61,629 nucleotides of DNA from an uncultured bacterium (GTDB taxonomy: Bacteria > Vulcanimicrobiota > Vulcanimicrobiia > Vulcanimicrobiales > Vulcanimicrobiaceae). The DNA lies in assembly GCA_903829325.1 (NCBI GenBank), contig CAIKPM010000014.1, positions 1 to 61,629 on the forward strand, read 5' to 3'. Below are positions 1-6,962 of this stretch, one piece after another. A program made the translations under genes and the position numbers. The notes under the pieces are model-generated. The model saw only the letters and a list, made by a program, of their open reading frames with translations. It was not told the origin of the DNA and ran no database searches. The stretch's first letter is position 1. Each line of letters begins with the position of its first letter.

Positions 1-146
1 AGCGCTTAGCGTACACCTTTTGTAGCTCACGGCGATTGCTCTGCGTCACCCCATCCCCCTTGCCCCCTTCGGGGGTCTTGGGTAAGAATCGGGTTTGGCG
101 CGATGATGGGCTCATAGTAAGATTTTAGCTGGCGCGATTCGTGAGC

Positions 147-176
147 TTGTATCTGATTACGAGGTTGTGGTAAGAT
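147..176 (+). promoter_or_regulatory. Promoter of higBA
   Basis: TTGTAT at 147-152 and TAAGAT at 171-176 are separated by 18 bp. The expected transcription start is at about 183, exactly at the GTG of higB, so the message would be leaderless. Seen by eye only. Confidence 0.5.
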
Positions 177-182
177 GAGTAC

Positions 183-476
183 GTGATACGGGATTTCGCG
201 GATGAGGGTACCGAAGATATTTACTACGGACGCGACACCAAGTTAGCCCGTTCGGTCTTACCTCGAGATCTTCATCGCAAGGCTCGAGTCAAGCTGACAG
301 AAATAGACTACGCTTCGGTAGTTGAGCACCTAAAAGTACCCCCTGGCAATAGGCTCGAAGCTTTGAAAGGCGATCGTGCTGGTCAGTGGTCAATTCGTAT
401 CAACGATAAATATCGAATCTGCTTTTTGTGGTCTGAGAATCGTGCCCATTACGTCCAAATTGTTGATTACCACTGA
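183..476 (+). CDS. higB: HigB/RelE-type mRNA interferase toxin
   Basis: A 97-residue protein of the HigB family (RelE/ParE fold). Such toxins cleave mRNA at the ribosome when their antitoxin is degraded. The start MIRDF and the late block WSIRINDKYRICF, with paired basic residues near the C-terminus, are typical of HigB. The length matches the family. GTG is the start; no Shine-Dalgarno precedes it and the -10 box ends only 6 bp upstream. The antitoxin gene follows 16 bp downstream, giving the toxin-first order characteristic of HigBA. Family assignment is confident; activity is inferred. Confidence 0.9.
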   Translation: MIRDFADEGTEDIYYGRDTKLARSVLPRDLHRKARVKLTEIDYASVVEHLKVPPGNRLEALKGDRAGQWSIRINDKYRICFLWSENRAHYVQIVDYH

Positions 477-492
477 GTGAGAAGGAGTGCAC

Positions 493-810
493 ATGCCGCG
501 GAAAAAGAATGATCCGCCACCGATACACGCAGGCGAAATTCTGGCAGAGTCTTTCCTTGAGCCATCGGGTCTGACGCAAGCGAAATTTGCAGCCGCTGTG
601 GGCGTCACTCCAGCGTACGTTTGCGATATTATTAATGGCCGCCGCGGTATCTCGGCGGAAATGGCGCTGCGATTTGAAGCCGCTCTGGGGATGCCGGCAC
701 AATTTTGGCTCAATGCACAGAATGCGGTCGATCTGTATCATGCACGCAATAATAAGGCTGAAAGAGAGAAACGCAAGAAAATCGTTCATCTGGTGCTTGC
801 TAGCACGTAG
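493..810 (+). CDS. higA: HigA-family HTH antitoxin
   Basis: An XRE-type helix-turn-helix protein of the HigA (VapI) family. The HTH lies at about residues 25-60, with the block LTQAKFAAAVGVTPAYVCDI and the conserved NGRRGIS turn, followed by the MPAQFWLNAQ motif typical of HigA. It should neutralise HigB and repress the operon. An upstream in-frame GTG at 487 overlaps the Shine-Dalgarno AGGAG (483-487), so ATG 493, five bases after it, is the better start. The next gene begins about 65 bp later. Confidence 0.92.
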   Translation: MPRKKNDPPPIHAGEILAESFLEPSGLTQAKFAAAVGVTPAYVCDIINGRRGISAEMALRFEAALGMPAQFWLNAQNAVDLYHARNNKAEREKRKKIVHLVLAST

Positions 811-876
811 CGGGGCGTAATTTCCCCTGCTCGTGTGCACCTACTGCGCGACGTTCGCTGTGCCGATACTCTTTCT

Positions 877-1611
877 ATGGCGACAGCAGGGTTAGTGGTT
901 GAGGGGCTATCGAAACGGTATGGGCAGCGTTTGGCGCTCGATGCATTGTCGTTTCATGCACTGCCGGGTGAAGTGCTCGCGGTATTGGGGCCGAACGGCG
1001 CTGGGAAATCTACCGCGTTTTTGAGCCTCAATGGCTTACTGCGTCCTGATCACGGACGGATTGTGCTCGACGGTCAGGTGCTTGAGCATAATCGTGGGCA
1101 AGTCATTGCGCTCATCCCTGAAACCCCGGATGTTATTCCGATGCTGACGGTCTGGGAGCATCTTATTTATGCCGCTAAACTCAGTCGCTTGCCACTGGGT
1201 TGGGAAAAACGTGGACGCGAATTACTCGAACGCTTAGGCTTAGGCCCAGAACGCGATACCCTGGGGAATGCGCTCTCAAAAGGCTTACGGCAGAAGACGT
1301 TAATCGCTACAACGGTGTTGATCGATGCGCCCGTATTAATGCTCGACGAACCGATGATTGGGCTTGATCCCCAAGCGCAACGTGAATTGCGCGAATTATT
1401 GGTCGAACTTAAAGCGCGAGAGCGTGTACTACTGATGAGTACGCATATGCTCTCAATCGCGGAATTACTTTGTGATCGTGCATTAATTTTGCGTGCTGGC
1501 CAAACCTTGGCTCAGGGCACGATCACTGAATTACGCGAGCAACATGCACGTTCGCTCGAAGAGCTCTTTCTTGAAATCACCGATCCCGACTGCGTTGCTC
1601 CCAGTCCGTGA
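877..1611 (+). CDS. ABC transporter ATP-binding protein
   Basis: ATPase subunit of an ABC-2-like exporter. Visible are Walker A GPNGAGKST, a signature-like LSKGLRQK, Walker B VLMLDEP, a D-loop (GLDPQAQ) and the H-loop STHM. The frame is open from GTG 835, but ATG 877 (MATAGLVVEG) fits the family N-terminus better. The gene overlaps the next one by 4 bp (GTGA), so the two are translationally coupled and probably form one transporter. The substrate is not evident. Confidence 0.85.
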   Translation: MATAGLVVEGLSKRYGQRLALDALSFHALPGEVLAVLGPNGAGKSTAFLSLNGLLRPDHGRIVLDGQVLEHNRGQVIALIPETPDVIPMLTVWEHLIYAAKLSRLPLGWEKRGRELLERLGLGPERDTLGNALSKGLRQKTLIATTVLIDAPVLMLDEPMIGLDPQAQRELRELLVELKARERVLLMSTHMLSIAELLCDRALILRAGQTLAQGTITELREQHARSLEELFLEITDPDCVAPSP

Positions 1612-3176
1612 GTACTCGCCCAGCAGCTAGCGTCGCTAGCGATGTTCGTACCCTGCTTTGGCGTGATGTACGTGGCTGTGCGAATGCGATTCGCCTGATT
1701 CATCGTGAGCCCGTGCGCTTGTTGGGCTGGTTATTCTGGATACTCTTTTTTGGATGGAAGTTGCTGCAACTCACGCGTGCGCACGGAGCCTCTGCGCATG
1801 CCGAACTGGCTTCACTCATGGATATCCCCGCGGCGATGTTATTATGCATCGCAGCTTTGGGCTTGGTGCGGGGGGAACACCCCGCGATCGCTTTTTTTGC
1901 CTCGCCTTTGGAAGCACGCTGGATGGTTGGTTCACACCTGCGGCCTTGGCTTAGTATCTTGTATGTACAGATTCGTAATGTCTTCGATCGCTTGCCGTCG
2001 TTTACGATTTTTCTTGTTTTTGCGATGGCATTTTGTTTACCACGCGGACACTCACTGGGACAGTTTCTCTTTGGCTTAGTGAATATTATTTTACTCACGG
2101 TTTGTAGTCGCTTGTTATCGCTACCACGAGAACTCGCACCAGCAGCGCTGCAGCCGCTGCTCATTGGTTTGGGCGTGGTCGTTGGCTGTGTTGGTGCCTT
2201 AGCAGCAGCGGAAGCTGGCGCGCAGATGCTCAGCGTGAATATTCATTGGCCGGGTTTCGTGCCGATTTTGCACCCAGGTTTAGCTTTTGTAGCGGCAGGG
2301 CGCGGAGATCTGCGGGTAACGCTCTTTGCGGGTGGGGTGTGTGCGATTGCGCTGGGCTCGTTGGTACGCCTAAGCCACGATCGCTACCCGGAATTATACG
2401 AGCTTTCACGCGCCGGCTGGGAGATGCGCAGTCGTTTCCGCGAAGGGCGGCTGAACGATAAACCTATGCACCTGCGTGAGCAAACCGCAGAAGAGCTTGC
2501 GCGTATACCGAGTGGAGCGCCGGTATTGTTGTGGTTGAATTGGCAAATGTATTGCCGGCAGCATGTACGCCAATGGCCTTTGATGCGACCTTTGCTCGGC
2601 TTGGGGCTAGGTGCGCTTGTGGGCCTTTTGCATATCCCGGTAGACACGCTCCTACGTACCTTCGGCGTGATTTTTGGCTTAACGACGACGTTTTCAAGCT
2701 TGATTGACGCTCATCGGATTGGCCGAACAATTCGTCACCCTATTTTTTGGTTGACCACGACGAGCTTTGCTGAGCGGCTTTTTATGACGCTTTTGAGCTG
2801 GTATTGGCGTTCGGCCCTGGATCTCGTGTGTTTTGGCTTAGGGGCGTTCGCCACAGGCGTCGCGCCGATAGCTTGCGGCGTCTTCGTAGGCGTCACGCTT
2901 GTTGGCGTGTGGTTGCAAAGGTGTGTCGGTTTATTGGCCTTTGCATTACTTCCCAGCAAAATCGACCTCAGCGGCCCGACCGCTTTCGCGCGTTTTGTCT
3001 TAGCGCTGGTCTTCATGACACCGCCGCTTATCGTGGGTTTGGTCATCACAAAACTCGAGAATCTCTTGCTGGGTTATAGCTGCGGCGCCATCTTGGCAAT
3101 CATCGAAGCCCAAGGGTTAATAATCTGGGCCAGTCGCTTACTCGACGGCCAATTCGACAAGATCTTAGGCGGCTAA
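1608..3176 (+). CDS. ABC transporter membrane subunit, about 10 TM segments
   Basis: A 522-residue polytopic membrane protein coupled by a 4-bp GTGA overlap to the upstream ATPase. Hydrophobic segments are dense at about residues 40-60, 75-95, 120-200 and 325-510, with a soluble stretch near residues 255-320. I infer that it is the permease partner. It is not an FtsX-type permease. The sequence itself gives no recognisable substrate motif. Confidence 0.7.
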   Translation: MSTRPAASVASDVRTLLWRDVRGCANAIRLIHREPVRLLGWLFWILFFGWKLLQLTRAHGASAHAELASLMDIPAAMLLCIAALGLVRGEHPAIAFFASPLEARWMVGSHLRPWLSILYVQIRNVFDRLPSFTIFLVFAMAFCLPRGHSLGQFLFGLVNIILLTVCSRLLSLPRELAPAALQPLLIGLGVVVGCVGALAAAEAGAQMLSVNIHWPGFVPILHPGLAFVAAGRGDLRVTLFAGGVCAIALGSLVRLSHDRYPELYELSRAGWEMRSRFREGRLNDKPMHLREQTAEELARIPSGAPVLLWLNWQMYCRQHVRQWPLMRPLLGLGLGALVGLLHIPVDTLLRTFGVIFGLTTTFSSLIDAHRIGRTIRHPIFWLTTTSFAERLFMTLLSWYWRSALDLVCFGLGAFATGVAPIACGVFVGVTLVGVWLQRCVGLLAFALLPSKIDLSGPTAFARFVLALVFMTPPLIVGLVITKLENLLLGYSCGAILAIIEAQGLIIWASRLLDGQFDKILGG

Positions 3177-3251
3177 TCTCTGGGGATGTCTGTATAATTT
3201 TTGTTAGCTTGGGAGGCTTCTCGCCTCTGGGACTATCACTTCCTAGAACAA

Positions 3252-3827
3252 ATGGCTCCCCCTTACTTCAAAAAGACGCCGTGGACACCGTTCATTCATG
3301 AAGGTTGTGTTTACGATCTTGCGCATCTCGAAGAGTATGAGTTTTCAGTTATAGACGCTGATGCTACAAGCCGTCGTATTGTTGTCACGTTTAGTGATCA
3401 TTGCTTTACCCGCAAACCGTTATTGCAAGATGATCCAAAACTAATCTATCCTGGTGCTAGTCGCAACCCTGGCATATTCTGTTTTGTCCGCTACGAGCAT
3501 ACTCAAAGACTTCCCGAGTATATTACCCGTGCATCAAACGGCAAGGTATGGAACGTATCCGAATATCAAGAAAATTTCGCGGTCTTGCCGACGATTGATC
3601 ACGAGGGAAAACGGATATTCTATGCAGTAATTTTTAGTCTTGAGCGCGCGGGGAAAGATCTTCCAATCGATCTACACTTGCGCGTTCGTTCTGCGTACCC
3701 GTGCGACAAAAAACTACCCTCAACATTCGGCGAGATAGGGTTTACGAAGCTAGTGGCACTTACGATGAGACGCAAGAATGTTCCACGGATTAACGATCCA
3801 CATCGCAAGCGTCCACGCCTGACATAA
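3252..3827 (+). CDS. Hypothetical protein, 191 aa
   Basis: Not recognised. The frame is open from TTG 3201, but ATG 3252 (MAPPYFKKTP) is the first good start. A TATAAT box at 3193-3198 could drive it, which would place TTG 3201 at or before the transcription start. The protein is soluble with no signal peptide. A distinctive stretch is VTFSDHCFTR near residue 40, and the C-terminus is basic. The end of the gene faces the terminator of a minus-strand RNA, with only a few bases between them. Confidence 0.6.
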   Translation: MAPPYFKKTPWTPFIHEGCVYDLAHLEEYEFSVIDADATSRRIVVTFSDHCFTRKPLLQDDPKLIYPGASRNPGIFCFVRYEHTQRLPEYITRASNGKVWNVSEYQENFAVLPTIDHEGKRIFYAVIFSLERAGKDLPIDLHLRVRSAYPCDKKLPSTFGEIGFTKLVALTMRRKNVPRINDPHRKRPRLT

Positions 3828-3850
3828 AAAATAGACCCTTTCGGGTCTAT
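3826..3850 (-). terminator. Intrinsic terminator of the candidate ncRNA
   Basis: Perfect 8-bp inverted repeat ATAGACCC (3831-3838) / GGGTCTAT (3843-3850) with a 4-nt loop that reads GAAA on the minus strand, followed on that strand by six T (complement of 3826-3831). It terminates leftward transcription; the plus strand lacks a T tract after the stem. Confidence 0.8.
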
Positions 3851-3981
3851 GCGGTTCCAGCAAGCCGGAACCTCGGGGCGAACGCTCTTGCCTGTTTCCA
3901 GGCTATCCGTCCAGTTCAGGACGAACCCGGCATTGGGACCGGGCGGGGCTGGCTGTTCACACGCCCATACTCCAGCGATCT
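3826..3981 (-). ncRNA. Candidate structured non-coding RNA of unknown class
   Basis: About 156 nt, read leftward, between two genes and in neither frame. On the minus strand the order is: a 5' segment with GGGCG (complement of 3962-3966), hairpin CCCGG/CCGGG (3926-3943), hairpin CGTCC/GGACG (3908-3923), a GCCTG/CAGGC hairpin with a GAAA tetraloop (3890-3903), CGCCC (3876-3880) able to close a multibranch stem with GGGCG, hairpin GGTTCC/GGAACC (3853-3872), then a GAAA-capped terminator with six U. GCUGG/CCAGC near the 5' end would enclose the GGGCG and could make a pseudoknot. A sigma70-like promoter lies directly upstream. I could not match it to SRP RNA, tmRNA, 6S RNA or a known riboswitch. 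No minus-strand gene follows it, so it is unlikely to be a leader. Confidence 0.6.
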
Positions 3982-3987
3982 AACACC

Positions 3988-4015
3988 AGTATAACGCTTT
4001 TAAATAAAATGTCCA
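3988..4015 (-). promoter_or_regulatory. Promoter of the candidate ncRNA
   Basis: On the minus strand TGGACA (complement of 4010-4015), a 16-bp spacer and TATACT (complement of 3988-3993). The predicted start is near 3981. It lies in the gap downstream of the Clp-like gene. Confidence 0.6.
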
Positions 4016-4076
4016 TATTCTAGGGGTATCTTATACCTCTGAGCAGACTAGGCGGTGTGAAACCACCTTGGGTCGC

Positions 4077-5969
4077 CTACTGAATCGACAAGCGAATCAT
4101 GTTTTTCGTGTCGCTTCCCTCGGATTCTGTGTGAGGCTGGGCTTCGATGATGATCCGGCTGTGCGTGGGGAGCTGTTGGGCCAGTAGCGTGTTTGAGAGT
4201 GGTGTCGTGATGGCGTGTGCGATGGTCTGGCTGATTGCCCGGGCTCCTTGGCCGGTTTTGAGGCTTTGCGCAGCGATGATCGCACTGGCTGCGGGGGTGA
4301 GGATGAGCGTGACGCCGCGGGCGGCGACCCGCTCTTGCAAGGCGCGGACTTCGGCAGCAACGATTGCCTCCCCAGTTGCCTGGGTGAGGGGTTGGAATTC
4401 GATCAAATCATCGATTCGCTCGAGCCATTCGCCACGGATCGCGCGTTTGAGCGCACTTGCGGAGAGCGTGGCAGTAAAAATGACAATCGCATGGCGGAAA
4501 TTGATGATTCTGCCTTTGCTGTCGGTTAATTGGCCTTGATCGAGAATTTGCAACAGCAGCGCAGCGACATCGTGATGCGCTTGTTCAAGATTGTCGAAGA
4601 GCACCACCGAGTATGGGTGTCGGCGTAAAGGCTCGCGTAATTGACCGGGGTCATCGTGCCCAGCGTAGCCCGGGGGTGCGCCGATGAGGCGCGAGACAGC
4701 GTGGGATTCGGTGTATTCTGATAAATCGACCCGGACAAAAGCAGTGCTTGTGCCGAAGAGTACGCTCGCGAGCATACGAGCTGTTTCGGTTTTGCCAACC
4801 CCGCTAGGCCCGCAAAAGAAGAAGCTTCCCACTGGTTTCTGCGGGTCTTTGAGTCCGGTGCGTGAGCGCCGAATCGATTCCGCAATGCGCGTTAATGCCG
4901 CTGGTTGGCCGATAATTCGCTCGGCGAGGGCGGACTCGAGCGTGAGCAAATCTTGATTATGGCGCTGGCTGAGCTGATTTGCGGGAATGCCCGTCCATTT
5001 CGCAATGACCGTTGTCACCGCATCAACGGTTACGGTGGACTCGCCGCGCAAAGCCGCGGCAGATGCCGCTTCGTCCATCACGTCGATTGCTTTGTCGGGC
5101 AGATTGCGGTTGGTTACATAGCGCGCGGAGAGCGAGACCGCGGCCTCGATTGCCGCGTCGTCAATGTTGACGCGATGGTGTTGGCTATAACGTTCGCGCA
5201 GCGCACGTAAAATTGCCACGCTCGCGGCGAGCGAAGGTTCGGCGATCATCAGAGGTTGGAAGCGCCGCTCTAGGGCCGCATCGACTTCGATATACCGGCG
5301 ATACTCTTCGAAAGTGGTGGCCCCGATACACTGCAACTCACCGCGGGCTAATTCGGGCTTGAGCATCGACGAAAGGTCCATTGCGCCCTCCGCTCCACCA
5401 GCGCCAACTAGCAGATGGAGCTCATCGATGAACAAAATAATTTCGCGTGCGGCCAGACGCACTTCATCAAGCAGACGCCGAACCCGACTTTCGAATTCTC
5501 CGCGGTATTTGGTGCCAGCCACGAGGCTCGCAATATTCAAGGCGAGGACGCGTTTGTTCAGCAATGCTGCCGGAACTTGGCCGCTTGCGATCCGGTTGGC
5601 GAGCCCCTCAACCATCGCGGTTTTTCCGACTCCAGGCTCGCCTAAAAGCACCGGATTATTTTTGCTGCGGCGGGCCAGAATCGCGATCATGCGTTCAATT
5701 TCTTCATCGCGCCCAACGACGGGGTCGAGCTGGCCGGCTTGCGCGGCGGCGGTGAGGTCGCGGGCAAAGGTCGCCAGGGCGGGTGGCTGGTGACGAAGAC
5801 GCCGGGTTAAGCGTTCCGCGAGCACCGAGGCACCCAGCATGACCACGGTCGCGGAGACCGCAGCGGCCAAAGGAAGGATTGCGTTTCTGCGGGTGTTTGC
5901 GCAGCCTGCGCAGAGATTATCGGGAGTCGTCGCCTGATGAGCGCCACAGGCAGTACACATAACCAGCAT
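4077..5969 (-). CDS. Membrane-tethered ClpA/ClpC-like AAA+ ATPase with degenerate second ATPase site
   Basis: A 630-residue HSP100 (Clp/AAA+) protein with unusual architecture. Residues 1-23 carry a zinc-ribbon-like pair of CxxC motifs (C5, C8, C20, C23). Residues 31-50 form one hydrophobic segment. The usual Clp-N repeats and the coiled-coil middle domain are absent. D1 is intact: Walker A 110-117, Walker B D182-E183, and GATT sensor region 216-219. D2 keeps Walker A (GPSGVGKT, 387-394) and the pore motif GYAG, but the Walker B acidic pair is D459-N460 instead of DE and sensor 1 reads FTAT where TSN is expected. No clear IGF/LGF ClpP-docking loop is seen. Known Clp family members unfold proteins; here I infer a membrane-anchored remodeller with D1 as the motor. 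Confidence 0.85.
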   Translation of the reverse strand: MLVMCTACGAHQATTPDNLCAGCANTRRNAILPLAAAVSATVVMLGASVLAERLTRRLRHQPPALATFARDLTAAAQAGQLDPVVGRDEEIERMIAILARRSKNNPVLLGEPGVGKTAMVEGLANRIASGQVPAALLNKRVLALNIASLVAGTKYRGEFESRVRRLLDEVRLAAREIILFIDELHLLVGAGGAEGAMDLSSMLKPELARGELQCIGATTFEEYRRYIEVDAALERRFQPLMIAEPSLAASVAILRALRERYSQHHRVNIDDAAIEAAVSLSARYVTNRNLPDKAIDVMDEAASAAALRGESTVTVDAVTTVIAKWTGIPANQLSQRHNQDLLTLESALAERIIGQPAALTRIAESIRRSRTGLKDPQKPVGSFFFCGPSGVGKTETARMLASVLFGTSTAFVRVDLSEYTESHAVSRLIGAPPGYAGHDDPGQLREPLRRHPYSVVLFDNLEQAHHDVAALLLQILDQGQLTDSKGRIINFRHAIVIFTATLSASALKRAIRGEWLERIDDLIEFQPLTQATGEAIVAAEVRALQERVAARGVTLILTPAASAIIAAQSLKTGQGARAISQTIAHAITTPLSNTLLAQQLPTHSRIIIEAQPHTESEGSDTKNMIRLSIQ

Positions 5970-6036
5970 GAGAAGGGGGATTCCGAATCCGAGGACGGAG
6001 GACCCGTTGCAAAGAGGCCTTAATTCAGATCACATC

Positions 6037-6288
6037 ATGTCCTATGTGATTACCGAACCGTGCATTGGCACCAAAGATACTTCTTGCGTCGATGTTTGCC
6101 CCGTTGACTGCATCCATACCAACGAAGCTGCCAACCAATACTATATTGATCCCCAGACCTGCATCGATTGCGGCGCCTGCCTTTCGGCCTGCCCGGTTGA
6201 AGCGATTTATCCGGATTCGGACGTGCCGGACAAATGGAAACAATTCGTTGAGATCAACGCTGCATTTTTCGAGGCTGGCGGATCTTAG
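6037..6288 (+). CDS. 7Fe (3Fe-4S/4Fe-4S) ferredoxin
   Basis: An 83-residue ferredoxin very like the Thermus and Bacillus seven-iron type: TEPCIGTKDTSCVDVCPVDC supplies the first ligand set and CIDCGACLSACP the second. It is a soluble low-potential electron carrier. The frame is open from 5968, but ATG 6037 gives the standard MSYVITEP start. The gene is divergent from the Clp-like gene, and its end overlaps the proposed start of the following ABC ATPase. Confidence 0.93.
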   Translation: MSYVITEPCIGTKDTSCVDVCPVDCIHTNEAANQYYIDPQTCIDCGACLSACPVEAIYPDSDVPDKWKQFVEINAAFFEAGGS

Positions 6289-6962
6289 AACCGATTCACA
6301 CCGTCGTCGTTCGGCAGGTCACGAAACAGTTTCAGCGCGGTCGCGAAGTAGTGACCGCGCTTAGCGACGTTTCTTTTCGCCTGCTGCCTGGCACGATGAC
6401 TGCTCTGGTTGGCCCGAGTGGATGCGGTAAGAGCACTCTGCTCAACCTCTTGGGTTGCTTGGATCTCCCAACTGCGGGTGAAGTTGAAATCGCTGGCGTG
6501 GTTACACAGCACTTAGCGGATGACGCGCTTACTGCTTTGCGTCGTGATCAAGTCGGTTCGATTTTCCAGGCCTTCCATTTGATCAGCGGTCTCACGCTTG
6601 CGGAAAACGTTGCAATTCCGCTTCAGCTTGCGCGCGTTGCTCGGCCGAGGGTTGCCGAATTCGTCCAGGCTGCGTTGGCGCGAGTGGGGATTCTCGAGTT
6701 GGCGGATGTCTTGCCGAGCCAGGCTTCGGGCGGACAGCAACAGCGTGCCGCGATTGCGCGGGCTATCGTGCGCCCCCCTGCGGTTTTATTGGCCGATGAG
6801 CCAACCGGGAGCCTCGATTCGCACAACGGTGCCCTGGTTATGGATGTGCTACGCAAACTCGCCGATGACGGCCAGACGATTCTCCTCGCCACGCATAGTG
6901 CCGAGGCTGCAGCGGTGTGTGATCGGACCCTTTCTCTGCGGGATGGCTGCCTAATCACGTGA
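6282..6962 (+). CDS. LolD/MacB-type ABC ATPase, probable ATC start
   Basis: ATPase of a LolD-like family. Seen are Walker [10 protein letters not shown], signature SGGQQQR, Walker [12 protein letters not shown] and H-loop ATHS. The first canonical start codon is GTG 6351, but family homology ([13 protein letters not shown], including the A-loop aromatic) begins upstream of it. No ATG, GTG or TTG exists between the in-frame stop at 6249 and 6351. GAGG at 6271-6274 lies 7 nt before ATC 6282 (giving [10 protein letters not shown]); ATT 6294 is an alternative. It overlaps the ferredoxin stop and is coupled (GTGA) to the FtsX-like permease. It should power lipoprotein or lipid extraction from the inner membrane. 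Confidence 0.85.
   Translation: MLEPIHTVVVRQVTKQFQRGREVVTALSDVSFRLLPGTMTALVGPSGCGKSTLLNLLGCLDLPTAGEVEIAGVVTQHLADDALTALRRDQVGSIFQAFHLISGLTLAENVAIPLQLARVARPRVAEFVQAALARVGILELADVLPSQASGGQQQRAAIARAIVRPPAVLLADEPTGSLDSHNGALVMDVLRKLADDGQTILLATHSAEAAAVCDRTLSLRDGCLIT

Noticed and set aside
3826-3981. SRP RNA, tmRNA or 6S RNA at this locus
   Set aside because: The SRP GGAAGGAAGCA loop motif, the tmRNA tRNA-like ends and the long 6S duplex are not seen.
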